A stretch of DNA of 64,000 bases, from contig NC_092812.1 in the NCBI RefSeq assembly GCF_040954645.1, positions 372,001 to 436,000 on the forward strand, given 5' to 3'. Under the pieces are notes generated by a model. That model had not been told where the DNA came from and did no database searches. It worked only from the letters and a program-made list of their open reading frames with translations. The position numbers were made by a program, and so were the translations under genes. Below are positions 17,844 through 30,556 of the stretch, piece after piece (within the stretch, counting starts at the first letter, position 1; each line of letters opens with the position of its first letter). The stretch is from Diabrotica undecimpunctata (Eukaryota > Arthropoda > Insecta > Coleoptera > Chrysomelidae).

Positions 17844-20536
17844 TGCCAGTACAGTTGGACGAGCTAAAGATCGGATCGTGGAATTCGGGCGGGATTCGTT
17901 CGAAACTTAACATCCTTGACGAGTTTGCCAACAGACTCGCTATAGATGTCATGGCTCTTCAAGAGACTAAACTTGTCGAAAGAATTAAAACTAAAATTCC
18001 GGGCTATGTCATCTATAGAGACGATCACAGAGCGCGCTCAGGTGGCACGGCCATTATGGTAAGAGGGCAAATAGACCACCATCTAGTGCCCACACCACTT
18101 GGCCTGGCCACAATGGAAGCTACGATAGTACGAATCATTATGCCTAACGAGACGCTGAAAATCGTTTCAGCGTATGTTAGGCCTAATGAGCCGATATTAA
18201 GAGAAGACCTCGATCTAATACTAGATTCCGACGAACCGACTGTAATTATCGGCGATCTGAACGCTAGATCGCCCAACTGGTACGACCGTGGAACAAACGC
18301 GAACGGTAGACGACTCTGTGCCTATCTAGAAAACAAAAATAACACCGTAGTAGCGGGTCCTACAGACCCAACATGTTTTCACGGAGAACTTCCCTCACAC
18401 ATCGACATAGCAATTCTGCACAACATAGGGCAACAATATGAAATACAAACGGTAAATGAAGGCGACTCTACACACAATGTAATCGTCATGACCCTAGGCG
18501 CAGTGGAACTAAACCCACTGCAGCCCCACCAAACAAAGAAGACAAACTGGCCAAATTTTAGAAGAGTAATAAGTGAAAATATCGGAGCAATTCCGACTAT
18601 TAATAACATAGAAGAACTCGAAGAAAGCATCATAAAACTAGAGCAAACAATGTTAAATGCAATTGAGGCCAGTACAAAAACAGAAAACAAAACAACACCA
18701 AAAGGCAGATTCGATGAAATTTTAAATGAGCTAAAAGATCTCATTAAAGAAAAGAACAGGAAAAGAAGAGCACAAAGAACTAGAAATCAAGAAGATAAAA
18801 GAATTGCTAATGAATTAGACAGGGAAGTCAAAAGAAGGCTAAACGAGCACAGAAGCAAACAATGGGACAAATATATCCAAGAATTGAATCCAAACCAATC
18901 CGCATTCTGGAAAGTATCAAAAATACTAAGAAAGGATAAAAAACCCATACCACCATTACACGGAACAAATGGCAGAGTATTTACTGATCAGGAAAAATCA
19001 GAAGTAATGAGAGAAACACTCGAAACCAATAATACACAAAACTTTCACCCGGCAGAAGACCTAGACTTCACGGAGGAAGTAGAAAGAAGCGCTAGACGCT
19101 TAAGAAGAAGAAAAGGCATAATAGGCCTAGAGCATACAAGTCCGGAAGAGATCAAAGATCTAATCAAAATATTAAATCCCAAAAAAGCAGCAGGTCCTGA
19201 TAAAATCACAAACAGGGCTATAAAAAATGTACCAAACAAGATCATAGTGTACATTGCTAACATAATTAACGGAATATTGCGACTAAGATACTTTCCAGAC
19301 AGATGGAAAGAGGCGGAAGTAATAATGATTGAAAAACCGGGAAAAGACGGGAGTTTTCCACAAAATTACCGACCTATAAGCTTACTATCATGTTTAAGCA
19401 AAATAGCCGAAAGAATAATTTTAAAAAGACTTCAAACAGAGTCTGAAGCAATCGGTATGATTCCAGAAGCACAGTTCGGCTTTAGATCCAGACACTCTTG
19501 TGAACTACAAGTGCTCAGATTAACGGAATTCATCACCAAAAGGTACAACGAAAAAATGTACACAGCTGCAGCTTTCCTCGATGTTAGTAAAGCATTTGAT
19601 AGAGTATGGCACGAAGGCCTACTATACAAAATGAATCACAGCGGGTACAGTGAGGCGATGACATGTCTTCTTGCGTCATACCTAGCAAACCGGAGATTCC
19701 GAGTTCGTATAGGGTCTACCCTATCCGAGGTCGGAACTCTGGAGGCTGGTGTGCCTCAGGGGGCTGTGTTGTCACCTTACCTGTATACCATATATACAGC
19801 AGATACACCCAGCGATTACAAAACAATGCTCAGCTTGTATGCGGACGACACAGCGATAGCAACCAGCAACAGGAACATAACCTTTGCAACAAGAAACCTA
19901 CAACGATCCCTAAATCGGCTATATGCATGGTGCATAAAGTGGAAAATCGCACTTAACCCGGATAAAACACAGGCCGTCATGTTCAGAAAACGTAGACAAA
20001 TACCCAACTTGCAACTAAATTTAGCTAATGAAGACATAGAATGGAGCAATAAAGCTAAATACCTAGGAGTGACCCTTGATCACAAGCTCACATTCACGGA
20101 ACATGTAAATCAAGCAGTACATAAAGCTAAATTAACAAAGATACAACTTGCCTCACTAATAGGTAAGAAAAGCAAACTAAACTTCTGGACGAAGATAAGG
20201 GTAGCAAATAGTATAATACTTCCAACGCTAACTTACGCATCAGCAGCATGGGGACACACATGTAAAACAAACAGAAAGAAACTGCAAGTAGCACAAAATC
20301 AGCTAATGAGAGATGCACTAAATGTACCTAAATATGTACCTCTACGGTACCTATATAGAGATACAAAACAGAAAAGAATTCTTCACACCATGAACGAAAG
20401 AGCACATGACATCTTCCATGAGATAAGAAACCACCCCAACAGAAAGCTGCGTGAGCTAACAGACTATGATGAAAACGTTAGGACGACACATAGGCGGCCT
20501 AAACAACAGATAGCAGGATATGTCCCAATAGCATAA
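17843..20536 (+). CDS. LINE A2 ORF2: APE endonuclease and reverse transcriptase, intact
   Basis: 897 residues from the ATG at 17843, whose A is also the last base of the ORF1 TAA (TAATG). Endonuclease motifs WNSGGI, LQETKL, GDLNARSPNW and GDSTHN are present. RT motifs are YRPISLLSCLSK, AFLDVSKAFDRVWH, GVPQGAVLSPYLY and YADD (19838-19849). The C-terminal region WGHTCKTNRKKLQ is followed by the conserved end HRRPKQQIAGYVP. No stop or frameshift. An upstream in-frame ATG at 17828 exists, but the overlap start is conserved in A1, A3 and A4, so I use it. It would nick satellite DNA and prime cDNA synthesis there. Confidence 0.93.
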   Translation: MPVQLDELKIGSWNSGGIRSKLNILDEFANRLAIDVMALQETKLVERIKTKIPGYVIYRDDHRARSGGTAIMVRGQIDHHLVPTPLGLATMEATIVRIIMPNETLKIVSAYVRPNEPILREDLDLILDSDEPTVIIGDLNARSPNWYDRGTNANGRRLCAYLENKNNTVVAGPTDPTCFHGELPSHIDIAILHNIGQQYEIQTVNEGDSTHNVIVMTLGAVELNPLQPHQTKKTNWPNFRRVISENIGAIPTINNIEELEESIIKLEQTMLNAIEASTKTENKTTPKGRFDEILNELKDLIKEKNRKRRAQRTRNQEDKRIANELDREVKRRLNEHRSKQWDKYIQELNPNQSAFWKVSKILRKDKKPIPPLHGTNGRVFTDQEKSEVMRETLETNNTQNFHPAEDLDFTEEVERSARRLRRRKGIIGLEHTSPEEIKDLIKILNPKKAAGPDKITNRAIKNVPNKIIVYIANIINGILRLRYFPDRWKEAEVIMIEKPGKDGSFPQNYRPISLLSCLSKIAERIILKRLQTESEAIGMIPEAQFGFRSRHSCELQVLRLTEFITKRYNEKMYTAAAFLDVSKAFDRVWHEGLLYKMNHSGYSEAMTCLLASYLANRRFRVRIGSTLSEVGTLEAGVPQGAVLSPYLYTIYTADTPSDYKTMLSLYADDTAIATSNRNITFATRNLQRSLNRLYAWCIKWKIALNPDKTQAVMFRKRRQIPNLQLNLANEDIEWSNKAKYLGVTLDHKLTFTEHVNQAVHKAKLTKIQLASLIGKKSKLNFWTKIRVANSIILPTLTYASAAWGHTCKTNRKKLQVAQNQLMRDALNVPKYVPLRYLYRDTKQKRILHTMNERAHDIFHEIRNHPNRKLRELTDYDENVRTTHRRPKQQIAGYVPIA

Positions 20537-21479
20537 ACACAGTAAAGATAAGGATAGGCACAGACTAGTCTAAGGCAACGCGGGTTAGAGGTAGAAAAAA
20601 AAAAAAAAAAAGGTAACAACTGGGGTCTGGCATTTTAGAGTTCCAGTCACCAGGAATTACCACCAAAAAAAATATTTAGTTTTAAGTTCTAGTTTTAGTT
20701 TATTAAAATCCGATAAAAGACCCTCTAATTTCCGCGAACGAATTATAGTGTCAATGAATTATATATTCATAACCCGGGCGCGATATATTGAGTGATACTG
20801 ATCCCTATCACAGCACACATTTATACAAGCGAGTAAATGGTATAAAGAGAGCCATCTGCCCTCTTTGTACAGCCAACTTGTTGGCTTAGGCCCTTATGGC
20901 AGGTCCAATTTGAGAGACCAGCGCGCGACCTCTGAGCATCGAGGCCATGTGCGACAAGCATGGGCTCGGTGGCCAGACCGGTCGGGTACTCAGCCGGCGA
21001 GGAGAACAAATTAACTTTTGCCAAATCAGCGGCTGAGTGTCCGAACACACACATTTCCCTGTACGGAGGGGCACCAACTAAGGTTGGTGCCTCTCCGTGC
21101 AGGGGCACACACTTTTTAGGGACATCAGGTCCAAAGTAATGCTCATGCCAAATTAAATTCAGTAAAGTCAATAGGGAGAAAAGCTTATAGCTACCCCTTA
21201 ATATCAGGTGGCCTAACCACAACCATATCGATACGGAGGGTTTTATTCGTTACCCAAATAGCCCGACGTAAAGTTCATAAGCCTTTGCTGCGTATGTCAC
21301 ACGTAGCAAAGGGGTGGTGGAAAAACCTGGGGGTCAGATAGGTACCGATCCAGAATGATTAGCTCTTCTGGAGCGAGACCGGTTTGATCTTCGGACATGT
21401 GGATCCCACTGACTAGCAGTGGTATACACATGTCACTAGGGGTTGGGTTGAACGCCTCGCGTGTGTATGTGTGTTTGTG
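20537..21479 (+). other. LINE A2 3' UTR with covarying hairpins
   Basis: Non-coding. It contains an internal A-run (about 20596-20612), hairpins at 20792-20811, 20840-20870 and 21057-21104, the conserved ggcgaggagaacaaa block and a TG-rich end. The short minus-strand frames here are shadows. Confidence 0.75.
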
Positions 21480-22430
21480 CTTTATAATACCTGTTTTACG
21501 GATGCTATTATATTCACCAGCAATTTTTTTCTATGTTGAATGCTTCTGTTTTGACCAACCACTGCCAATTTTAAGTAATCAAACAAAGATTTTCTTTATG
21601 TATTGTGACAGAGAGCAACCAAACATTATAGGGATATATATTTGATTACACTGCTAAATAAATGTAATGCGCTTGCGCGAATTTTGTTTTCATTTTGCAA
21701 TCCCTTATATAAAAGATTTAACTGCAATCCCCTTATAATACCTGTTTTACGGGTGCTATTATATTCACCAGCAATTTTTTTCTATGTTGAATGCTTCTGT
21801 TTTGACCAACCACTGCCAATTTTAGTGTTTTCAATGTTTTTAAACCTTTTAATTATTGAAATTAGATTTTTTTCCTCCTAAATAATTTTTTATTATTTCA
21901 CGTTTTCTGACCATTTTAAGTAATCAAACAAAGATTTTCTTTATGTATTGTGACAGAGAGCAACCAAACATTATAGGGATATATATTTGATTACAGTGCT
22001 AAATAAATGTAATGCGCTTGCGCGAATTTTGTTTTCATTTTGCAATCCCTTATATAAAAGATTTAACTGCAATCCCTTTATAATACCTGTTTTACGGATG
22101 CTATTATATTCACCAGCAATTTTTTTCTATGTTAAATGCTTCTGTTTTGACCAACCACTGCCAATTTTAGTGTTTTCAATGTTTTTAAACCTTTTAATTA
22201 TTGAAATTAGATTTTTTTCCTCCTAAATAATTTTTGATTATTTCACGTTTTCTGACCATTTTAAGTAATCAAACAAAGATTTTCTTTATGTATTGTGACA
22301 GAGAGCAACCAAACATTATAGGGATATATATTTGATTACAGTGCTAAATAAATGTAATGCGCTTGCGCGAATTTTGTTTTCATTTTGCAATCCCTTATAT
22401 AAAAGATTTAACTGCAATCCCCTTATAATA
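21480..22430 (+). repeat. 345-bp satellite array, about 2.7 units
   Basis: Units again spaced 345 bp (for example 21651, 21996, 22341). The first unit lacks about 105 bp between ccaatttta and taagtaatc, joined at a short shared sequence. The array ends at ccccttataata (22419-22430), the left duplication of the C1/B2 chimera. Confidence 0.92.
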
Positions 22431-22498
22431 ATCAATCAGCAGTCAGTAATCAGAGTCATAGTAAAGAAGTCATACCCATCATACCTAATGATGACGGT

Positions 22499-23762
22499 AT
22501 GGATATCGAAGGAGAGGAAAACTGGCACTCCACCGGCACTGAAGAATGGATAACGGTAGAAAAAAATCTAAGCAAAGCGCAGCGGAAAAGCAAATGCAGC
22601 TTATCCAAAAGCGCAAAGAAGATGAGATGGACAAGACCATCAAGGCCAGACAGGAAAAGAGACAAACTCTCGAAAAAAACCAACAACAAAGGAGCCTCAA
22701 CCTCCTATCAAAAAAGTTGACACTAAGAAAAAGGAGGCGCAAACTCCTACCAAAAAAGTTGTCAACACGGAGTCACAACCTCCAAACAAAAAAGTTGAAG
22801 AAAAAGCGACCCCTGAGATCACACCTGAAGTGGTCTCTACTCCCAAACAACTTAAACCACCGGCGATAATTTTAAAATCAGTCGGCGAACACCAGAAGAT
22901 ACTGCAGCAAGCTGCAGCAATGAAGATAATCTCGGCAAATAAATTTGCCAGATCAGGAAGATATATAGTCATCCAGACAAAGACCAGGGAGGATTACCTG
23001 AAAATGGTAAGACTCCTAGAGACGTACACCCCAAAGATCGATTTTATCGCGTATCCTATTGATACCGATAAAATGAAAAGAGTAATTATTAGAGGACTAT
23101 CGGCAAAAACCGATACAAATCTAATACTAAATGAAATCTTAAGTAAAGGAGTAGAGGCCACTAAGGTCATTAATATGATCTCCAAAAAACCAGACAGGAA
23201 ACCCCTTCCATTGTTTCTGGTAACAATTAAGGCAGAAGAGGACGCCAAAATCAAAAGCATTTCTGACCTGTGTTATATGAGGATCAGCATAGAGGACGAA
23301 ATGAAGTCAAGACAAGAAACAATTCAATGTTTCAACTGTCAAGGCTTCTACCACAGTTCAAAATCTTGCCACTGTGGATCTAGATGCGTAAAGTGCGGAG
23401 GAAATCACCTTAGTAGCGAATGCGAAAAGGACAGAGAAACAGATCCAAAATGCGCTAACTGTGAACAAGCGCACACAGCAAACTACCGCGGATGCCCAAG
23501 AGCTCCAAAGAAGAAAGCCGCTCCACAACAACAAAGGGCAAGGCCTATCAACGCAAGCAACACCAACAAAGGTGTCAGCTACGCTCAGGCCACCAAACAG
23601 CCTGAAAGCGTGCCCACAGAAAACACAGCCACAAACGAAGCAGCTGCATTAATCGCAAAATTCAACGCTGATCTAAATGCCAAAATGGCACATGTCACCA
23701 GCATGTTAGACCAAGTACAACAGGTAATGACAGCCATAGGAAACATAGGTCAGAAATGTTAG
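22499..23762 (+). pseudogene. LINE C1 ORF1 (Gag-like), 5' truncated and frameshifted
   Basis: The first part (22499 to about 22850) carries the Lys/Gln-rich region that precedes the PRE_C2HC domain in other copies, but in shifting frames. From about 22830 to 23762 one frame is open: KPPAIILKSVGEHQK, an RRM-like region with RVIIRGLSAKTD, three zinc knuckles (23328-23495), then an Ala/Gln-rich tail. The stop overlaps the ORF2 start by 7 nt (ATGTTAG, 23756-23762). The N-terminal acidic and coiled-coil part is absent. Confidence 0.83.
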
Positions 23763-26058
23763 TACACCAAACGGAAGATCTTCGCATTGGGTCATGGAAC
23801 TCCGGCGGATTATCCAAAAAAATCAACCTTCTGGACGAAATGATAAATAGATTAGAGCTCGATATCATAGCCCTACAAGAAACCAAATTAGTGGAAAGGA
23901 AGAAAACAAAATTTCCCGGCTACGATATCTACAGGACGGATCACAGAGCGCTATCAGGTGGAACAGCCATACTTGTGAAAAAAGAAATCGAACACGAACA
24001 CATCCCAACACCAGATGGACTGGTCACAATGGAAGCCACACTCATAAGAATAAAAGCGAACAACGACTCATTAAAAATAGTGTCTGCATATGTCAGACCT
24101 AACGAACCGATCCTGGATGAAGACTTGAGCCTAATATTAAACTCAGAAGAGCCAACAATAATAATAGGAGACCTTAATGCGAGATCTCCTAATTGGCACG
24201 ACAGGACGACCAACAATAACGGACGACGACTATGCAACCATCTGGAAAACAGACCAAATACGTACGTGATCGGACCAACTGAGCCGACATGCTTTCACGG
24301 ACAACTTCCCACTCACCTAGACATTGCAATCCTACACAACGTGGGTCAACAATATGAGATACACTCTCTTAACGAAGGCGATTCGACACATAACTTAATC
24401 GTCCTGACCCTGGGCGCAATAGAAACAAACTATTTGCAGCCCCACAACAGAAAAAAGACTAGTTGGCCAAACTACAGAAGAATTGTGAGCGAGAACATCG
24501 GTAATATCCCCACAATCAACAATATAACAGAACTAGAGGACAGTGTAACAAAACTAGAGGAAACAATTATCAACGCTATCGATGCCAGCTCTAAAACAGA
24601 AACTATAACCAGACAAAAAGGAAGATTTAGGGATATAAGCACAGAACTTAAAAACCTAATCAAACAGAAAAACCGGAAAAGAAGAAGAGCATACCGCACT
24701 AGAACAGTAGAAGACAAAAGGATTGCAAATGAGCTAGACAGGGAAGTGAACAAACAACTTCAAAATCATCGAAATGAAAGCTTGGACTCCTATATCGAAG
24801 AGCTAAATCCAAACAAATCTGCGTTCTGGAAACTATCAAAAATTCTACGTAAAGACAAAAAACCCATACCCCCTCTACATGGAGTAAACGGGATTGTCTA
24901 CACAGAAATCGAAAAAGCAGAAGTCCTAAAAGACGAAATAGAAAGGGCGTGTAGAAACAACGAACACCCCAACGAAGATATAGATTTCGAAGAAGAGGTA
25001 GAGAGGACAGCAAGAAGACTAAAAAGGACAAAAGGCAGAATAGGGATACTTCATACATCTCCCGAAGAAATAAAAGAACTCATAAAGCAGACCAATGCCA
25101 AAAAAGCCCCTGGTCCAGACAACATCACAAACAGGACGCTGAAAAACCTACCTACAAAAGCTATTGTCTATATTACCAACATCATAAACAATATGCTAAA
25201 ACTAAGATATTTTCCAAACAGATGGAAGGAAGCTCACATAATCATGATTGCAAAGCCAGGGAAAAATGGCACATTTCCTCAAAACTACAGACCAATCAGC
25301 TTACTATCATCAATAAGCAAGATTGCGGAAAGAGTAATTCTAAAAAGACTGAATGAAGAATCTCAAGCATTACACACCATTCCAGAAGCTCAATTCGGTT
25401 TCAGAAGTGAACATTTCTGTGAATTACAAGCACTAAGACTCACAGAATTTATAACCAAAGGTTTCAACGAGAAGGCATACACAGCAACCGCATTTCTGGA
25501 CGTCAGTAAAGCATTTGACAGAGTCTGGCACAAAGGACTCATCTATAAAATGAACTCATTGGGGTACAGCGAGGCGATGACATGTCTCCTTGCGTCATAC
25601 CTTGCTAACAGAAGGTTCCGAATTCGTATAGGGGCAACCCTGTCTGAAGTCGGAGCCCTGGAAGCGGGTGTGCCTCAGGGTGCTGTGTTATCACCATACC
25701 TGTACACCATCTATACGGCCGACACGCCAACAGAACCCGGATCTCTGTTAAGTCTTTACGCAGACGATACAGCAATAGCGGTTAGCTGGAGAAACCCGGA
25801 TCATGCAGCTAATCACCTGCAAAGAGCACTAAATAGATTCCAACGATGGTGCATAAAATGGAAAATAGCCTTAAACCCAGACAAAACTCAGGCTGTAATG
25901 TTTAGTCATTGAAAAAGTGTACCAAACCGAGAAATTACGATAGACAACACCCCAGTCGAATGGACCAACCAGGCAAGATACCTAGGAGTGTTACTCGACA
26001 AGAATGGGGACATACCTGCAAATCAAACAGAATGAAGATTCAGAGATCTCAGAACCAA
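23756..26058 (+). pseudogene. LINE C1 ORF2, nonsense mutation and 3' deletion
   Basis: Endonuclease (WNSGG, LQETKL, GDLNARSPNW, GDSTHN) and RT (AFLDVSKAFDRVWH, GVPQGAVLSPYLY, YADD near 25758) are open for 718 codons, to a TGA at 25910-25912 where B1 has AGA. After it, about 170 bp between the LLDK motif and WGHTCK is deleted near 26003. The sequence then runs into B2 at about 26058. Inactive. Confidence 0.87.
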
Positions 26059-27868
26059 AGACGCCCAGTCGGACGAACCCCTGAACGTCCAGTCGGACGA
26101 ACACCTGAACGCCCAGTCGGACGTAACATTAAGCGCCGAAGCCCCGCCCCCACTAGATGAAAACAACATCGAAATGAAAGCCCCCACGGTGGACATCATC
26201 TCCACCGTCTACGATGCCGAGCCGGAGGTAGGCAAAAAGCAAAAAAGGCAAAGGCCAACAGCTGAACACTCTGACGAAGAAAAAGTATCCAAAAAATCCA
26301 AAGATAAAGACGAAAGCGGTCTTTACAAATCGGTAGACCTATTAACCGAACAAATAAGACAACTACAGAAAGAAAGTCGTCAGCGCGAAAAACAGGCACA
26401 GGCCCAAATCCAGGATCTCCTAACTCAGATGACTGAGTTAAGGAAGGAGAACCAAGAAAAGGATAAAGAAATCAAGAAACTGGTCGGCCATATAATGGCT
26501 CTGACCCAGCGAAATGAAAAGCTGGTACAAGAAGAAAAAGAAAGAGATCAGGCCTTGTGGGAAACTCACAAGCCTAGAGACAAAACTCCTTGCAAGACGG
26601 TAAAAGCCACTCCCTCTGCGTCTGGAGGCGCAGTAAAGCCAAAAGAACAAAAAAGAAACGGAGAAAAACGATGCAGGATGGACAAAAGTCCAAAAAAAAA
26701 GAAATAGCAAAAAAAGGCATCGCTACTGAGAAACCAACAAACAGTAGCGAGAAACCTAAAAAATCTTTGAGTGTTGCTGAAAAAAAAACTCAAAAGATCC
26801 AAGAAAGGAACGGCGAAGTGCTCACTAAAGCCGCCAAAGATCTGAAAAAAAAGAAGTGAGCAAAATGCCCACAAAAACTTGGAGACTCCAAAAGAAACCC
26901 AAGTAGAAAAAGAGAACGACGTAACCCCTCAAAAACCTGCTAAGGTTAACGTAAGAAAACCAAAACCTCCTGCGATCATCTTAAAGACGGTCGCAGAACA
27001 TCAAGCAATCCTGCAAAAAGCGGCAAAAGCAGGTATTATTTCAGATAATAAGTTCGCCAGATCTGGTAGAACTATCGTAATAAACACAAAGACAAGGGAA
27101 GACTACCTAGGAGTAGTCAAAATACTAGAAGAGCACACACCTAAGGTAAAGTATATTGCCTACCCAATAGACAACGAAAAATTAAAGAGGGTCATACTAA
27201 AAGGGCTATCTGCAAATACTAAAACAGACGTAATTCTCAACGAATTAAAAGAAAAAAATGTTGACGTAACAAGAGTCAGCAACATGTACTCGAAAAAAGA
27301 AGGAAAACAGATCTTGCCTTTCTTCCTGATCACCCTCAAAGAGGATGACATACAAAAGATACGTGGAGTCACAAATTTGTGCTACATGAGAGTTCGTTTT
27401 GAAGATGAATTCAAAACAACAAAGGACACCCTACAGTGTTTTAACTGCAAGGGGTACTACCATAGTTCTAAGGCTTGCCACTGCGTCTCCAGATGCGTAA
27501 AGTGTGGTGGAGACCATCTAAGTAATGATTGTGAAAAAAACAAGGAAACAGCCCCAAAATGTGCCAACTGTGACCAAGCACACACAGCCAATTACAGAGG
27601 ATGCTCCAAAGCTCCCAAGAAGAAGATCCCTGCCCCCGTAAAACCGGCGAGCAAACCGATCAAACCATCCACAACAACCACGGGCTTCAGCTACGCTCAA
27701 GCTGCCAAAACAACTCCAGAAGAAGCAGCTCCTACCATGCAAGACGCTGCCATACTTATTGCTTCGTTTCACACGGAGTACAATAAGAAGATGATGGAGA
27801 TGATGTCCATGATGGACCGGGCAACAAAAATGATGACTGCATTCGGAGAAATACACCAACAATGCTAG
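26059..27868 (+). pseudogene. LINE B2 ORF1 (Gag-like), 5' truncated and frameshifted
   Basis: Begins in the QSDEPLN minirepeats (about 26062-26130), so the N terminus is missing. The coiled coil is open to 26707, where a deletion upstream of GWTKV and a later A-tract slip break the frame. Another break lies near 26860. From about 26880 to 27868 the PRE_C2HC region and zinc knuckles (27437-27604) are open, with the stop overlapping the ORF2 ATG as ATGCTAG (27862-27868). Very close to B1 in sequence. Confidence 0.85.
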
Positions 27869-30556
27869 CGAACCGTACGGAGGATCTACGCATAGGGTCC
27901 TGGAATTCCGGTGGAATTTTCAAAAAACTCAACCTCTTGGATGAGATGATCAGCAGATTAGAGCTCGATATCGTAGCCCTTCAAGAAACCAAATTAGTGG
28001 AAAGGAAGAAAACCAAATTTCCAGGCTACGATATCTACAGAACTGACCATAGAGCGATATCAGGAGGAACATCCATACTAGTTAAAAAAGGCATAGAACA
28101 CGAACACATACCCACACCAGATGGACTGGTGACAATGGAAGCCACGCTAGTCAGATTAAAGGCTAACAACGAAACACTAAAAATAGTGTCAGCTTATGTC
28201 AGACCAAACGATTTGATATTCGATGAAGATTTGAGCCTAATCCTCGATACAGAAGAGCCCACAGTGATTATAGGAGACCTTAATGCGAGATCTCCCCTAT
28301 GGTTCGACAGAGCAACAAACAACAACGGAAGACGACTTTGCGGCCATCTCGAAAACAGACCCAATATATACGTGATCGGACCAACAGGACCGACCTGTTT
28401 TCACGGACAACTCCCTACACATCTAGACATTGCAATCCTACACAACGTGGGTCAACAACACGAGATACAATCTCTAAACGAAGGCGATTCGACGCACAAT
28501 CTAATCAACCTGACCCTGGGCGCAATAGAATTAAATTATCTGCAGCCCCACCAAAAGAAGATTACAAACTGGTCAAACTTCAGAAGGGTTTTTAGCGAAA
28601 ACATCGGTAACATCCCAACAATAAACAACATCACAGAATTAGAAGACAGTGTAGCTAAACTAGAAACAACAATAAACAATGCTATCGATGCCAGCTCAAA
28701 AACCGAAAATACTACCCGACAAAAAGGAAGATTCGGAGATATAAGTCTCGAACTACAAAACCTAATAAAAGAAAAAGACAGAAAAAGAAAAAGAGCCTAT
28801 CGCACTAGAACTCTAGAAGATAAAAGGATTGCAAATGAGCTAGATAGGGAAGTTAAAAGACAACTACGAGAACATAGAAGCGAAAGCTGGGACAACTATA
28901 TCCAAGAATTAGACCCAAATAAATCCGCCTTCTGGAAATTATCGAAAATACTCCGACAGGACAAGAAACCCATACCTCCCTTGCACGGAGAAAACGGGAT
29001 TGTTCATACGGAGAGAGACAAAGCTGAAGTCCTAAAGGACGAATTAGAAAGGGCATGCAGAAACAACGAAAATCCCAATGAAGACATAGACTTCGAAGAA
29101 GAGGTAGAAAGAACAGCTAGAAGACTAAAGAGAAGAAAGGGTAGAATTGGTATAAGTCATACATCTCCCGATGAAATTAAAGAGCTTATAAAATTATCAA
29201 ATGCCAAAAAAGCCCCAGGCCCTGACAACATCACAAACAGGGCACTCAAAAACCTACCCAACAAAGCTATTGTCTACATAACAAACATAGTAAAAAACAT
29301 GCTCAAATTAAGATACTTTCCAGACAGATGGAAGGAGGCACATATAATTATGATCAAAAAACCAGGGAAAGATGGCACTTTTCCGCAAAACTACAGACCT
29401 ATCAGCTTATTATCATCAATAAGCAAGATAGCGGAAAGAGTTATATTAAAAAGACTTAATGAAGAATCGGAAGCATTAGGCACCATACCAGAAGCTCAAT
29501 TTGGATTCAGAAGCGAACATTCATGCGAACTACAAGTTCTACGTTTCACAGAATTCACAACTAAAGGATACAACGAAAAAATGTACACGGCAACAGCATT
29601 TCTGGACGTCAGTAAAGCATTTGACAGGGTCTGGCATGATGGACTCATTTATAAAATGAACACCATGGGATACAGCGAGGCGATGACATGCCTCCTTGGA
29701 TCATACCTAGCCAACAGAAGGTTCAGAGTTCGGACAGGGGCAACCCTGTCCGAGGTCGGGACCCTGGAGGCGGGTGTGCCTCAGGGAGCTGTTTTGTCGC
29801 CTTACCTGTACACCATCTATACGGCCGACACGCCAAAAGAACCAGGATCCCTGTTGAGTCTTTACGCAGACGATACGGCAATAGCTGTTAGCTGGAGAAA
29901 TCCAAATCATGCAGCTAATCATCTGCAGAGAGCACTAAACAGATTCGTAAGATGGTGCATCAAATGGAAAATAGCCATAAACCCAGATAAAACACAGGCT
30001 GTAATGTTTAGTCACAGAAAAAGTGTACCGAATCAAGAACTAACAATTGGAAACACACCAGTACAATGGACAAATGAGGCCAAATACCTAGGAGTGTTAC
30101 TCGACAAAAAGCTTACATTTACGCAGCACATAAATCAGCAAACGTATAGAGCCAAAGCGCTGAAAAGTCAGCTCTCATCGCTAATTGGTAGAAGAAGCAA
30201 GTTAAGGTTCAAAACCAAAATCAGGATGGCGAATAGCATTATCAGTCCTCTCGTATGCCTCCGCTGCGTGGGGACACACCTGTAAAACTAACAGGAAGAA
30301 AATACAAACAGCGCAAAACCAATTAATAAGAGACGCCCTGAATCTGCCAAGATATGTACCTCTGAGAAATTTATACAGAGACTCAGGACAAACAAGGATT
30401 CTACACACAATGGACAAAAAGGCATACGAACTTTTCAATGGACTAAATAACCACCCAAGTAGCATGTTGAGAGAGCTGACAAATTACAACGCAAACACCA
30501 GGACGGTACACAGAAGACCTAAACAGCAAATAGCCGGATATAGGGTCCCAAACTAA
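27862..30556 (+). pseudogene. LINE B2 ORF2, one 5-bp deletion
   Basis: Nearly identical to B1 ORF2. It is open for 807 codons to 30285. Compared with B1, five bases are missing near 30243, after MANSII, and the frame shifts past the RT core. The remaining C-terminal end (WGHTCK to RRPKQQIAGYRVPN) continues in the other frame to 30556. The endonuclease and YADD are intact, so only the C terminus is altered. Confidence 0.88.

Larger units (their letters stand above)
15789..21479 (+). mobile_element. Jockey-clade LINE A2, full length, ORF2 intact
   Basis: Begins TCAGTTCAGTTCG with GGACGTG at 15816-15822 (+28) and ends in a TG-rich tail at the satellite site ctttataatacctg. The 3' junction is at the same satellite position as A1 and A3. 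The left flank is missing roughly 35-40 bases of satellite, so this insertion removed target DNA instead of duplicating it. A truncated RTE-like fragment sits in the leader (15942-16156). ORF1 has lost its zinc knuckles and ORF2 is intact. Confidence 0.9.
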